In this document: piece by piece, positions 8,542 to 16,573 of the stretch | Layout: each line of letters starts with the position of its first letter | Position numbering within the stretch: the first letter of the stretch is position 1 | Assembly: GCA_024684175.1 (NCBI GenBank) | Contig: JAIKXJ010000018.1 | Location: forward strand, 1-45,607 | DNA: 45,607 nt | Direction: 5' to 3' | Source of the DNA: Erysipelotrichaceae bacterium | Lineage (GTDB): Bacteria; Bacillota_I; Bacilli_A; Erysipelotrichales; Erysipelotrichaceae | Made by a program: the position numbers and the translations under genes | The notes under the pieces: generated by a model | The model's database searches: none | Told to the model about the DNA's origin: nothing | The model's input: only the letters and a program-made list of their open reading frames with translations

Positions 8542-8914
8542 TGAGATCTTGTTTTCCGGTGCGGACAGCAGCGATGTCAAGTGGCTTTTGAACCGCTGTC
8601 AGGAACAGAAGATCGAAGGCTATTTCTGCAGCAGCTACGCCAAAGATCTGGTCAAAAAACTCGACAGGGAAGAATTGCGGAAAGTCCTTCCGATCCTTTC
8701 AAAGCTGCTTCAGCCGATCCATATCAATCTGCGTGATCTGAGAGAAGCGCTGCGGCAGCAGGATGCCGATGCCGGTCTGATCAAAGTCCTGGTGCGGCGT
8801 CACCGTCTGGATTGCGGCCTGGTCATGAGGAAAAATGCAGGCGGTGATAGTACAATAGAACTGTACGTTCCAAGCGAATTGAGAAGGAAACTGGAAAATG
8901 GAAAAACAAGTTAA
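8510..8914 (+). CDS. Divergent PIN-domain protein, probable VapC-like toxin
   Basis: 134 residues. The N-terminus FADTVLDEILF matches the first strand of PIN ribonucleases (usual form DTNVLLDIL) with Asp7. KIEGYFCSSYAKDL resembles the second motif. LREALRQQDADAGLIKVL followed by RLDCGLVMRKN resembles the third and fourth (usual form 'DFEDAL....A.....D.IVTRN'). The Phd-type partner directly upstream supports a toxin-antitoxin reading. The acidic residues are not all at canonical spacing, so activity is inferred. It overlaps the Nudix gene by 17 nt. Confidence 0.65.
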   Translation: MKVLFADTVLDEILFSGADSSDVKWLLNRCQEQKIEGYFCSSYAKDLVKKLDREELRKVLPILSKLLQPIHINLRDLREALRQQDADAGLIKVLVRRHRLDCGLVMRKNAGGDSTIELYVPSELRRKLENGKTS

Positions 8915-9425
8915 AAGAGAAGAGATCTATGAGGGAAAAGTCATCCATGTCGTGAAAGATCAGGTCGCGCTCGACGACGGATCTCTGGCGTATCGGGAAG
9001 TGGTCTTGCATAACGGCGGTGCCTGTATCGCCTTGAAGAAAGACGGGCTTTACTATATGGTCTGTCAGTACCGTTATTCTTTGGGCAAGGAGATGCTGGA
9101 GTTTCCGGCAGGCAAGATCGAAAAGGGCGAAGACCCGGATGAGACGATCCTGAGGGAAGCGGTCGAAGAGACCGGCTATTCGGTCAGAAACATCCGCAAG
9201 ATGGGAAGCATCATCCCGACTTGCGGCTATTGTTCGGAGAGGATACATCTGTATTACGGTGAAGCGGACGAAAAACTCGGTCAGCACTTCGATCCGGACG
9301 AGAGGATCGATCTCAAGCGCTTCTCGTTCTCGCAGATCAAAGAGATGATCCGGGACGGAAGGATCGATGACGCAAAGACGATCGCGCTGATGTTTTACCT
9401 GCAGGCGGAAGGGATCGATGGCTGA
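8898..9425 (+). CDS. nudF: Nudix hydrolase, ADP-ribose pyrophosphatase type
   Basis: 175 residues. A complete Nudix box, starting at GKIEKGEDPDET and ending REAVEETGYSV, lies near residues 73-97. The upstream LEFPAGKIE is typical of ADP-ribose pyrophosphatases. Downstream IPTCGYCSERIHLYY matches the NudF substrate-side region. The likely reaction is ADP-ribose to AMP plus ribose 5-phosphate. SD AAGGAA lies ahead of the ATG. It overlaps the preceding and following genes, so the four are probably one unit. Confidence 0.9.
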   Translation: MEKQVKREEIYEGKVIHVVKDQVALDDGSLAYREVVLHNGGACIALKKDGLYYMVCQYRYSLGKEMLEFPAGKIEKGEDPDETILREAVEETGYSVRNIRKMGSIIPTCGYCSERIHLYYGEADEKLGQHFDPDERIDLKRFSFSQIKEMIRDGRIDDAKTIALMFYLQAEGIDG

Positions 9426-10194
9426 TTTCATTCAACTGGTCAATGAACTGAACGACAAGGATCCGAAAGCTTACTTCGAAGGTTTTTTCACGCGTTCCAA
9501 TTTCAAGAACTATCGGATCGATGAAAGCGCGGAGAAGGAAGCCCGCAAAGCCATCAGGACGATGTTCACGTCCGGCAAAGATCTGTTCGATCGGGTCGAT
9601 CTGGCCTTCGATCATGATCCTTTATGTCTGGAGGCGTTCTTCGTGTATTTCATGTTGAGCGAAGACATTTTTGTCGAGCAGCGTTTTGAAGCTTACTACG
9701 AACATCTGAGCGAGTATGGCGATCTGTCTTCTTATCAGAAACATTGTTTCTTGACCATCCTGGCTTTTTATTGCGATTTTCTGATGGATCTGCACAATTT
9801 CACCAAAGCCATCAAGGTGCAGCGGCAGATCATCCGTCTGAGCGGAGAGCTTTCAAGAGGCGATGTCAACCGTCTGAGTTTCATGTACAGCGTGATCGAA
9901 GAGGCGGACGATTTTTACCGTTTGTATCTCGACAGCGACTTCGATGCCTACGATTACATCCTGTTGACGGTGACGCTGCTCAAACACGAGGATACTTTGC
10001 GGGCGAAGGAAGTCCTGCTGGATATGATGGAACATATCGAATACGCATCCTACCTTGACCATATGTGGGATCTCGATGAGAAGGATGAAAAACAGAAACA
10101 ATTTATCGATACGGTCGATGAGCTTTATGATACGATCTGTTCGATCCCTGATTTCTTTTCCTTTGCCGGCTGGGTGCGTGAAGAGGCCTTATAA
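9418..10194 (+). CDS. Unknown soluble helical protein
   Basis: 258 residues, acidic and almost entirely helix-forming. Paired hydrophobic helices (about 65-180) recall TPR/HEAT-type repeats, but I cannot assign a family. No signal peptide or membrane segment is seen. The start overlaps the nudF end by 8 nt with SD GAAGGGA. It is the last gene of that cluster before a new promoter at 10207. No function is proposed. Confidence 0.75.
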   Translation: MADFIQLVNELNDKDPKAYFEGFFTRSNFKNYRIDESAEKEARKAIRTMFTSGKDLFDRVDLAFDHDPLCLEAFFVYFMLSEDIFVEQRFEAYYEHLSEYGDLSSYQKHCFLTILAFYCDFLMDLHNFTKAIKVQRQIIRLSGELSRGDVNRLSFMYSVIEEADDFYRLYLDSDFDAYDYILLTVTLLKHEDTLRAKEVLLDMMEHIEYASYLDHMWDLDEKDEKQKQFIDTVDELYDTICSIPDFFSFAGWVREEAL

Positions 10195-10206
10195 GAAGAT
10201 AAGTGC

Positions 10207-10221
10207 TATAATGTTTGTAAT
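10207..10221 (+). promoter_or_regulatory. Extended -10 (TGC-TATAAT) 9 nt before the Phd-like gene
   Basis: TGCTATAAT ends at 10212, 9 nt before ATG 10222. No SD and no clear -35 are seen. It would drive the Phd-like gene plus tmk-holB-ricT with a 0-3 nt leader. Confidence 0.55.
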
Positions 10222-10518
10222 ATGAATATCGATATCAGAAAAATAGAACAGATCAGGGATGAACTCGACTCGATGAATGAGAACGATGTTTTATTCATCG
10301 ACGAGGAAGGAAAGACGAGATATGCAATCCTTCCGATCGACATGTATGATTCTTTGGAAGATCTGATGGCCATGTTCGCCAATCCCGGCGCAGCTTCGGT
10401 CAAGATCGTCCCTTCGCAGGACCTCGATCTAAGCTATGAAGAATACGAACGGATCAAGAAACAGATCATGGACGCCGTCGAAAAGACGTTCATGCCCAAA
10501 CCGGAGAAGCTGAACTGA
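10222..10518 (+). CDS. Phd/YefM-like protein without an adjacent toxin
   Basis: 98 residues. The segment VLFIDEEGKTRYAILPIDMYDSLEDLMA fits the Phd/YefM core ('v.iT.nGkp.aVL.p.e.YesLee.l'), but no toxin-like gene follows. tmk begins on the last base of its stop codon (TGATG). It may be a repressor or structural Phd derivative serving this operon. In Bacillus this site by tmk holds darA (yaaQ), which here lies at 30956-31279. Fold assignment is moderate; role unknown. Confidence 0.65.
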   Translation: MNIDIRKIEQIRDELDSMNENDVLFIDEEGKTRYAILPIDMYDSLEDLMAMFANPGAASVKIVPSQDLDLSYEEYERIKKQIMDAVEKTFMPKPEKLN

Positions 10519-11153
10519 TGAAAGGCCGGTTTATCACGTTTGAAGGACCGGACGGTTCCGGCAAGACGACCGTTGCGACAGAGGTCTGCCGGCGTCTTGA
10601 ACAGATGGGTTATGCCGTCGTACATACCAGAGAACCGGGCGGCATCGCGATCTCCGAAGACATACGCAAGATCATCCTGGATCCGAAGAATACTATGATG
10701 GATGCTAAGACGGAGGCGCTTCTTTATGCCGCTTCCCGCCGCCAGCACCTGGTGGAAAAAGTTTTCCCGGCTATGGAAGCGGGCAAGATCGTCATCTGCG
10801 AACGTTTTCTGGATTCTTCTTTGGCCTATCAGGGCTATGGCCGCCAGCTGGGCTTTGATGAAGTATTATCGATCAATCTGTTTGCGATCGACAACACGTA
10901 TCCGGATATGACGATCTATCTCGATGTCGATGAACAGGTTGGACTGGACAGGCTTGCCGACCGCAGTTTCAAGGACCGTCTCGATCAGGAATCGATCGAC
11001 TTCCATCACAGAGTCTCGCAAGGCTATAAGGAAGTCTTGCGGCGCTTCAGGGACCGCATCACCATCATCGATGCGTCCAAGACGAAAGAAGAGGTCATCG
11101 AAGCTTCATTAAAGGAGATCTTAAACAAGATCAATGATCAAAACGCAGCTTAG
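10518..11153 (+). CDS. tmk: Thymidylate kinase
   Basis: 211 residues. It phosphorylates dTMP to dTDP. The P-loop EGPDGSGKTT is at residues 7-16. REPGG follows, then CERFLDSSLAYQGYGRQ for the nucleotide-binding and lid-adjacent region, and YLDVD before the lid. Length is standard. It is translationally coupled to the Phd-like gene and overlaps holB by 20 nt, as in the Bacillus tmk-holB neighbourhood. Confidence 0.97.
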   Translation: MKGRFITFEGPDGSGKTTVATEVCRRLEQMGYAVVHTREPGGIAISEDIRKIILDPKNTMMDAKTEALLYAASRRQHLVEKVFPAMEAGKIVICERFLDSSLAYQGYGRQLGFDEVLSINLFAIDNTYPDMTIYLDVDEQVGLDRLADRSFKDRLDQESIDFHHRVSQGYKEVLRRFRDRITIIDASKTKEEVIEASLKEILNKINDQNAA

Positions 11154-12102
11154 GGATTCCGAGCCGATCGCGTATCGGAGTCTTGAAAACTCACTGAAAA
11201 ACAAAAGAGTAGCGCACAGCTACCTTTTTTCCGGTGAATACAACCCTTTGAAGATCGAAGCCGCTTATCTGCTTGCCCAGTCGATCGTGGAAGGAAAGGA
11301 TGATTTTGCCTGCGAGACTTGCGATGTCTGCAAGAGGATCCGGAACAACAGCTATTTCGATGTGATCTATGTCGACGGCTATGCCTCTCTCATCAAGAAG
11401 GACGACATCGAGACGATCCTTGATGAATTCTCCAGGACATCTCTGGAATCTTCGGGCAGAAAAGTTTATATCCTGGCTAACATCAACAACGCATCCAACA
11501 AGGTGCTCAACATGATCCTGAAGTTCATGGAAGAGCCGTCCAATTCCAACACATACGGCATCTTCATCAGTGATCACAAAGAAGATCTGCTGCCGACGAT
11601 CGTTTCGCGCTGCCAGGAGATCCCGTTTCTGACCAGAGATTTTTCTTTTCTGATCGAACGTTATGAAGAAAAAGGTTTCGACCCCGTCGACGCCTATCTT
11701 CTTTCCGGTATCCTGCACCGTTTCGATCCGGAATTCGATCTCAATGATCCGATCTATCTCACGGCGAAAGAGTACGTTTATAAGACGATCGATCTTCTTG
11801 ATGAGAAGCAGTTTCTGCCGGTGATGTTTTATCAGGAGTTTTATACGGCATTCAAGGACCGCGAAGATTTCCGCAGGTGTGTGGACATGTATCTTTCGAT
11901 CATGATCTCCATGATCGATGATGCGCTGAAAAACAGAAGGATGAACGACTCGGAATACGATCCTCATCTTTCGCTCATTCAAGCCCATCAGCCGGGAAAA
12001 CTGCTCGAGATCTTCGTAAACGCTTCCGACAAGGCAATGGCCAATGCCGAGCGAAAGCTGCTGTTTGACGCGATCAGTTATGAGATAATATCATATATCT
12101 GA
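11134..12102 (+). CDS. holB: DNA polymerase III subunit delta prime
   Basis: 322 residues. It is a clamp-loader subunit. The AAA+-like fold opens with AHSYLFSGEYNP, a P-loop position lacking GKS, as expected for delta prime. A Cys cluster (CETCDVC, near 54-60) gives three of the zinc ligands. KFMEEPSNSNTYGIFI and LPTIVSRCQEIPF match the conserved sensor 1 and SRC motifs. The short overlap with tmk indicates coupling. Confidence 0.93.
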   Translation: MIKTQLRDSEPIAYRSLENSLKNKRVAHSYLFSGEYNPLKIEAAYLLAQSIVEGKDDFACETCDVCKRIRNNSYFDVIYVDGYASLIKKDDIETILDEFSRTSLESSGRKVYILANINNASNKVLNMILKFMEEPSNSNTYGIFISDHKEDLLPTIVSRCQEIPFLTRDFSFLIERYEEKGFDPVDAYLLSGILHRFDPEFDLNDPIYLTAKEYVYKTIDLLDEKQFLPVMFYQEFYTAFKDREDFRRCVDMYLSIMISMIDDALKNRRMNDSEYDPHLSLIQAHQPGKLLEIFVNASDKAMANAERKLLFDAISYEIISYI

Positions 12103-12111
12103 AGGTGAATT

Positions 12112-12978
12112 ATGGAAGAAAACAAGAAATATATCTCCGTCCGATTTGAGACGACAAATAAAACTTATACATTTTCCACGACAGACCCGTCGGTCAAAAA
12201 CGGCGATGCGGTCGTCGTAGAGACGCAGCGCGGCATGGAATACGGCCACGTGGTCTCCGATCCGTTTGAAAAGCCCAATATCTCTTTGGAGATCAAGGAG
12301 ATCGTCCGCAAGGCGAACGAAAAAGACAGGAAGCAGTTCGAACGCAACAAGGCGGATTCCGCCCATGCCAGAAAGATCTGTCAGGAAGAATCCGACAATC
12401 TCGATCTGAAGATGAACGTCATTTCCGCCGAGTATACGCTCGACCGCGCCAAGATCACGTTCACCTATCTCGCGGATGACCGCGTCGATTTCCGTGAACT
12501 GCTCAAAGTTCTGGCATCGATCTTCCACTGCCGCATCGACCTCAGACAGGTCGGCACCAGAGACAAGGCCAAAATGGTCTCGGGCATCGGTGTCTGCGGA
12601 AGGGAACTGTGCTGTGCGAAGTTCATCGGGGAATTCGACCGCATCTCGATCAATATGGCCAAAAACCAGCTTCTGGCATTGAACATCCAGAAACTGTCCG
12701 GTCAGTGCGGCAACCTGATGTGCTGCCTGCGTTTTGAAGATGACGCCTACAAGTCATTGCGCAAGGATCTGCCGAAACTGAATTCGCAAGTCGAATATGA
12801 AGGTGAGAGGTTCCGTATCACCTCGATGAATGTCATCGCCAAAAACTGCAAGCTGGAGAATCCCGAACACGCGATCTTCATTTCACTGGATGATCTGATC
12901 GCCAAAGGAAAATATAATAAACCCGTAAAGAAAGAAGACAGAGGGGAAAAAGGAGAACAAAGTGGAGCCGGAAAATAA
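12112..12978 (+). CDS. ricT: PSP1-domain protein RicT (YaaT)
   Basis: 288 residues. A PSP1 domain carries conserved cysteines GVCGRELCCAKF and SGQCGNLMCCL. In Bacillus, RicT forms an Fe-S complex with RicA and RicF that assists RNase Y-dependent mRNA maturation; the Cys pattern here is compatible with that cluster. The tail is Lys/Glu-rich. SD GAAGGTG precedes ATG 12112. It follows holB by 9 nt and overlaps rsmI by 17 nt, matching the Bacillus holB-yaaT order. Confidence 0.92.
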   Translation: MEENKKYISVRFETTNKTYTFSTTDPSVKNGDAVVVETQRGMEYGHVVSDPFEKPNISLEIKEIVRKANEKDRKQFERNKADSAHARKICQEESDNLDLKMNVISAEYTLDRAKITFTYLADDRVDFRELLKVLASIFHCRIDLRQVGTRDKAKMVSGIGVCGRELCCAKFIGEFDRISINMAKNQLLALNIQKLSGQCGNLMCCLRFEDDAYKSLRKDLPKLNSQVEYEGERFRITSMNVIAKNCKLENPEHAIFISLDDLIAKGKYNKPVKKEDRGEKGEQSGAGK

Positions 12979-13795
12979 GGCTACACTTTTTCTTGTAGCC
13001 ACACCGATCGGCAATCTGAGCGAAGTGTCGCAGCGCTGTCTCGATGTTTTGAGAAATGTCAGCGTCATCGCCTGCGAAGATACCCGCAACTCGGCAAAGC
13101 TGCTTTCGCATTTCGATATCCATACAAAGACGATCACGTATCACAATTTTAATGAGCGTCAGTCGGCGAAGGGGATCCTGTCGCTTCTGGAAAAAGGGGA
13201 AGATGTCGCTCTGATCTCCGATGCCGGATATCCGCTGATCTCCGATCCGGGTTATCTTCTGGTCAACGAGGTCATTGAACAGGGTTATAAGATCGTGACG
13301 GTATCGGGACCCAATGCCGCATTGAACGCTTTGGTGGCTTCCGGTCTGCCGACGAATCATTATCTTTTCTACGGTTTCCTCAATGCCAAATCCTCGCAGG
13401 CAAAGAAGGAACTGGAATCTTTGAGAGGATTTCCTTATACGCTGATCTTTTATGAAGCGCCTCACCGCATCGAAAAGACACTGGCGCTGATGTCGGAAGT
13501 CTTCGGCGAACGCAAAGCCTGTCTTGCCAGAGAACTGACGAAACTGCACGAGGAGTTCCACCGCGGGACATTGAAAGAGCTCTGTCTCCTTCATGATCTG
13601 AAAGGGGAGATGGTCCTCATCGTCGAAGGCTGCAGCGAAGAGAAGGAAATAGATCCTGCGGATCTGCTGAAACAGGTCGATCTTCTGGTCAAAGAAGGTC
13701 TGCGGGCAAAGGATGCGGCAAAAAAGGTCGGGGAGACCTACGGTGTTTCCGGCAACGAACTATATCGAAACTATCTGAAAGAAGGAAAGGATTAG
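12962..13795 (+). CDS. rsmI: 16S rRNA (cytidine-1402-2'-O)-methyltransferase RsmI
   Basis: 277 residues with a GTG start; the upstream AAAGGAGAA is the SD. The tetrapyrrole-methylase fold starts LFLVATPIGNLSEVSQR, then CEDTRNSAKLL, YHNFNE, LISDAGYPLISDPGY, VSGPNAAL and YEAPHRIEKTL, all family signatures. It methylates C1402 in the decoding centre. It overlaps ricT, and its stop abuts the MazG-YunG fusion start. Confidence 0.96.
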   Translation: MEPENKATLFLVATPIGNLSEVSQRCLDVLRNVSVIACEDTRNSAKLLSHFDIHTKTITYHNFNERQSAKGILSLLEKGEDVALISDAGYPLISDPGYLLVNEVIEQGYKIVTVSGPNAALNALVASGLPTNHYLFYGFLNAKSSQAKKELESLRGFPYTLIFYEAPHRIEKTLALMSEVFGERKACLARELTKLHEEFHRGTLKELCLLHDLKGEMVLIVEGCSEEKEIDPADLLKQVDLLVKEGLRAKDAAKKVGETYGVSGNELYRNYLKEGKD

Positions 13796-14551
13796 ATGGA
13801 CGCAAACGCATATCAGAAGAAGGCTATGACATTTCTCAATCCGCAGATCGAAGAAAAAGACGTCCTACTCAACGCTTTGATGGGACTTTGTGCGGAATCG
13901 GGGGAAGCCTGTGATCTGCTCAAGAAGCACCTGTTTCAGGGGCACGAACTCAACAAGGAGGATCTGATCAAGGAACTCGGCGATGTCGCCTGGTATTTGG
14001 CGGAAGCCGCATATGCCCTGGATGTCGATCTCAGCGATGTCCTGGATAAGAACATCGGCAAGCTGACGAAACGTTTCCCCGAAGGGTTCGACGCGCAGCG
14101 TTCGATGGCAAGAAAAGATCAGATCGAACACCGTTTTTACGGAGCGGGCAAGAGCATCCGCTTTTGTTGCAAAGAACATGAAGAGCTTACTTCGCCGGAA
14201 GATCTTTACGATCTGTTTGTTGATCTGTGGTCAAAACAGACTTGTGCACCGCGCATGGCGGACGGCTGGACGCAAGAGAACAAGACACTCGGCCAATGTT
14301 CGATCACATCCTTTCTGGTCCAGGATCTCATCGGCGGCGAAGTCTTCGGCATCCGCCTGAACGACGGCAATTTCCACTGCTTCAATCGCATCGGCGATCA
14401 GGACTTCGATCTGACGAGCGAACAGTTCACAGAAACTTTGGATTATTCAGATGTGGTCAAACAGGACCGGCAGATCCATTTTGCCAAAGAAGAAAAATAT
14501 CAACGCTATCTGCTTCTGAAGCGCAGACTGGAAGAAAAACTGACAAAATAA
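13796..14551 (+). CDS. MazG-like pyrophosphohydrolase fused to a YunG-like domain
   Basis: 251 residues in two parts. Residues about 1-100 form a MazG-type helical NTP pyrophosphohydrolase: AESGEA gives the EExxE-like half of the metal site and KELGDVAWYL the ExxD half. Residues about 120-251 match the YunG family of Bacillus (WSKQTCAPRMADGWTQENKT, then GQCSIT, then NFHCFN and FDLTSEQF). Cys in GQC, His in FHCF and Asp in DFDLT could form a transglutaminase-like triad, which is an inference. The start directly follows the rsmI stop, with SD AAGGAAAGG. The gene ends at a terminator. Confidence 0.85.
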   Translation: MDANAYQKKAMTFLNPQIEEKDVLLNALMGLCAESGEACDLLKKHLFQGHELNKEDLIKELGDVAWYLAEAAYALDVDLSDVLDKNIGKLTKRFPEGFDAQRSMARKDQIEHRFYGAGKSIRFCCKEHEELTSPEDLYDLFVDLWSKQTCAPRMADGWTQENKTLGQCSITSFLVQDLIGGEVFGIRLNDGNFHCFNRIGDQDFDLTSEQFTETLDYSDVVKQDRQIHFAKEEKYQRYLLLKRRLEEKLTK

Positions 14552-14584
14552 AACAGCTCACAAATGATGAGCTGTTCTTTTTTA
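14552..14584. terminator. Bidirectional terminator between the MazG-YunG gene and tRNA-Leu
   Basis: Stem AACAGCTCA/TGAGCTGTT with a 7-nt loop. T-rich runs lie on the right of the plus strand and, read on the minus strand, TTTTATTTT follows. It serves both converging units. Confidence 0.88.
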
Positions 14585-14586
14585 AA

Positions 14587-14671
14587 TGGTGCACCAGGTG
14601 AGACTTGAACTCGCATGGGATTTCCCACACGCCCCTCAAACGTGCGCGTCTACCTATTCCGCCACTGGTGC
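14587..14671 (-). tRNA. tRNA-Leu (anticodon GAG)
   Basis: 85 nt including an encoded CCA end. The acceptor stem GCACCAG pairs with CTGGTGC. The anticodon arm CACGT-TTGAGGG-GCGTG gives GAG. There is a long variable arm (TGGGAAATCCCA) and a T-loop GTTCAAGTC. The long variable arm and anticodon define class II tRNA-Leu, reading CUC/CUU. A minus-strand TATAAT lies at 14685-14680, 8 nt upstream. Confidence 0.96.
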
Positions 14672-14759
14672 GTATCTCTATTATAGAATATTTTGTGCTG
14701 AAATAAAAATAATTTTGTAAAATTATATATGGTAGTTTTTTTAAGGAGATTTTGAAGAA

Positions 14760-15701
14760 ATGAGTTCATTTAAAGATCTTAGGATCGTCGATAATTTTTA
14801 TCAGACATCTGCGTTTTTTCCTATGCCGACCGTGTGCATCTCGACGGTCAATCCGGACGGGAGCCTGAATATCGGGTCGTATTCCCTGTGTTTTCCATAC
14901 TATATCGCCGGAAAAGACAGATATGCGATGGTCCTGGAATGCCGCAATACATCCAATACCTGCCGGAATATTTTAAGGACACACAAATGTGCGATCAATT
15001 TCATCACCGATGAGAAGAAGTATTTCAAGGAAGCTGTCCGTCTGGGTTTCCCGGGACCGAGCGAAGAAAAGATGAAAGAACCGCTGCTGTTCACGATGGA
15101 AGACGGACTGGCTGATCCGGGCGACAAACTCAGACCGCAGGTCATCGCCGATGCCTATCAGGTCTTTGAATGTACCTGGGCAAGTCATCTGGAGAAGGCG
15201 GACCGTTTCAAAGTCGAAGACATCGATGACGGTCATCCGGGTCCCTACAACGATTTCAACGGCATCACTTCCAAATACGGCGCACATTTTATCCTTTATA
15301 TCGACAAGATCCTGATGAAATCGCGTTACTACGATGCGATCGTCAACGGTGTCACGAAGAACGACTTCCCGAACGTTCCGGTCGATTACGGATACCGCGA
15401 TTCGACCAATTTCTGGTATACGAGATTCCCGGCTTTCCCGGCAAAGCCGATCGCCGAACCGATCCCGGCTCCGAAAGAAGTCGATCTAGGTTCCATCCGC
15501 TTTGCGGCTGACCGTATCGATCCGGAGGTCAAGTTCACCGATGATGCGCTGAAGAACTTCGTCAAAGTTCCGCGTCCGTTCTTAAAGACCGTGCTCAATG
15601 GCTGCGTCGCCTGGGCAAAAGAAAACGGTGTCACGCTGATCACGGACGAACATGTCAAGATCATCAACGACAAGCGCAAGCAGGAAAAAGAGAAGAGATA
15701 G
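14760..15701 (+). CDS. Flavin reductase-like protein with C-terminal PCP_red-like domain
   Basis: 313 residues. The N-terminal ~200 residues form an FMN-binding split barrel of the flavin reductase-like type (FPMPTVCISTVNPDG, then RNTSNTCRNIL and CAINFI). After a Pro-rich linker (about 225-240), the last ~65 residues (FTDDALKNFVKVPRPFLKTV, then AWAKENGVTLITDEHV) resemble the small PCP_red domain known from protochlorophyllide reductase subunits. The substrate is unknown; a redox role with FMN is inferred. SD AAGGAG lies upstream. The gene has its own terminator. Confidence 0.8.
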   Translation: MSSFKDLRIVDNFYQTSAFFPMPTVCISTVNPDGSLNIGSYSLCFPYYIAGKDRYAMVLECRNTSNTCRNILRTHKCAINFITDEKKYFKEAVRLGFPGPSEEKMKEPLLFTMEDGLADPGDKLRPQVIADAYQVFECTWASHLEKADRFKVEDIDDGHPGPYNDFNGITSKYGAHFILYIDKILMKSRYYDAIVNGVTKNDFPNVPVDYGYRDSTNFWYTRFPAFPAKPIAEPIPAPKEVDLGSIRFAADRIDPEVKFTDDALKNFVKVPRPFLKTVLNGCVAWAKENGVTLITDEHVKIINDKRKQEKEKR

Positions 15702-15704
15702 TTT

Positions 15705-15731
15705 AAAGGCAGTTTATTACAAACTGCCTTT
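15705..15731. terminator. Bidirectional terminator between flavoprotein and repressor genes
   Basis: Stem AAAGGCAGTTT/AAACTGCCTTT, 5-nt loop ATTAC, in a 33-nt convergent gap. T-richness is modest on the plus strand (TTTCGTTT). Confidence 0.75.
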
Positions 15732-15734
15732 CGT

Positions 15735-16424
15735 TTACTTATAGCGTCCGAGGATCTTCCCCAAGACGATGACGGTATCATCGTAAGGGAGATCGGGATA
15801 GTTTTTGTTCAATGCCTTCAGAAGTCCGTTCTCTTTGCGGCGGATCAGGATCTGATCCCCGATCCGGAAGACTCCTGTATCGTGATCCGCTAAGGAATCG
15901 GTGTTTTTTACTAAGAGCTTACAGCTTTTCGGATACAGCGGTTCCATGGAATCATCGTACATCTTCACGAGACAATCAGCCCTATGATTGTATGGCGTAT
16001 CGGGCATCCGCTGAACGTCTGCTTGTAAGGCGTTGTTGATCGTAAAGGAGTTCAGATCCTTGAAATACGGACGGGAGATCGTGATGCTCCGCGGCCGAGA
16101 GTCGTTGATGCGGTTGGACTCGGCTTCCATGTTGTTTCTGACGACGACCTTGCCGGGATAATCGAGTTCGCGGTATCCGAAGACCAACTCACGTTCTTCT
16201 TCATCGAACCTGTTCTTTTCTTCATCAAAATAATCCTGAAAGAGATCGTTCGGCGTGACATCCAGGATCTTCACCAGTTTTATGATGATCTCCGGACTGA
16301 GCCCCTGGGAATACTTCTCGTAATTGTTCATGGCGGTGGGGCTTTTTCCGATCAGTTTGGCGAGCTGTTTCTGACTGATGCCTTTCTTTTCTCTGGCTTC
16401 TTTGATCCTGTCTCCGATTTTCAT
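15735..16424 (-). CDS. XRE repressor with S24/LexA-like C-terminal domain
   Basis: 229 residues. The N-terminal helix-turn-helix (IKEAREKKGISQKQLAKLIG) is followed by a linker and an S24 peptidase-like domain. The Ser motif MYDDSMEPLYP is present. At the usual Lys position (V-K-R in LexA/CI relatives) the sequence reads LIRRKENG, so the general-base Lys appears to be Arg, unless the nearby Lys substitutes. SD AAGGAAG lies 6 nt before ATG. It is divergent from the small XRE gene, and both may be regulated from the 16425-16573 gap. No phage genes are adjacent. Confidence 0.88.
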   Translation of the reverse strand: MKIGDRIKEAREKKGISQKQLAKLIGKSPTAMNNYEKYSQGLSPEIIIKLVKILDVTPNDLFQDYFDEEKNRFDEEERELVFGYRELDYPGKVVVRNNMEAESNRINDSRPRSITISRPYFKDLNSFTINNALQADVQRMPDTPYNHRADCLVKMYDDSMEPLYPKSCKLLVKNTDSLADHDTGVFRIGDQILIRRKENGLLKALNKNYPDLPYDDTVIVLGKILGRYK

Positions 16425-16528
16425 ATGTACTTCCTTACACTATTGATGATAACAAAGAATACTTGGGATTAGGCACCGGAAAAGGGCCGATTTTCCTGTG
16501 TTATCTAAGGTAATTTCATAAATCGTGA

Positions 16529-16534
16529 TATGAT
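16529..16534 (+). promoter_or_regulatory. Extended -10 (TGA-TATGAT) for the small XRE gene
   Basis: TGATATGAT lies in the divergent gap about 40 nt before the small XRE start. No good -35 is seen, suggesting activator dependence or an extended -10 promoter. The 137-149 bp gap holds no clear operator palindrome. Confidence 0.4.
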
Positions 16535-16573
16535 ATTGTTAAGATTCCGAAATACGGGATTTTGATCAAGAAT

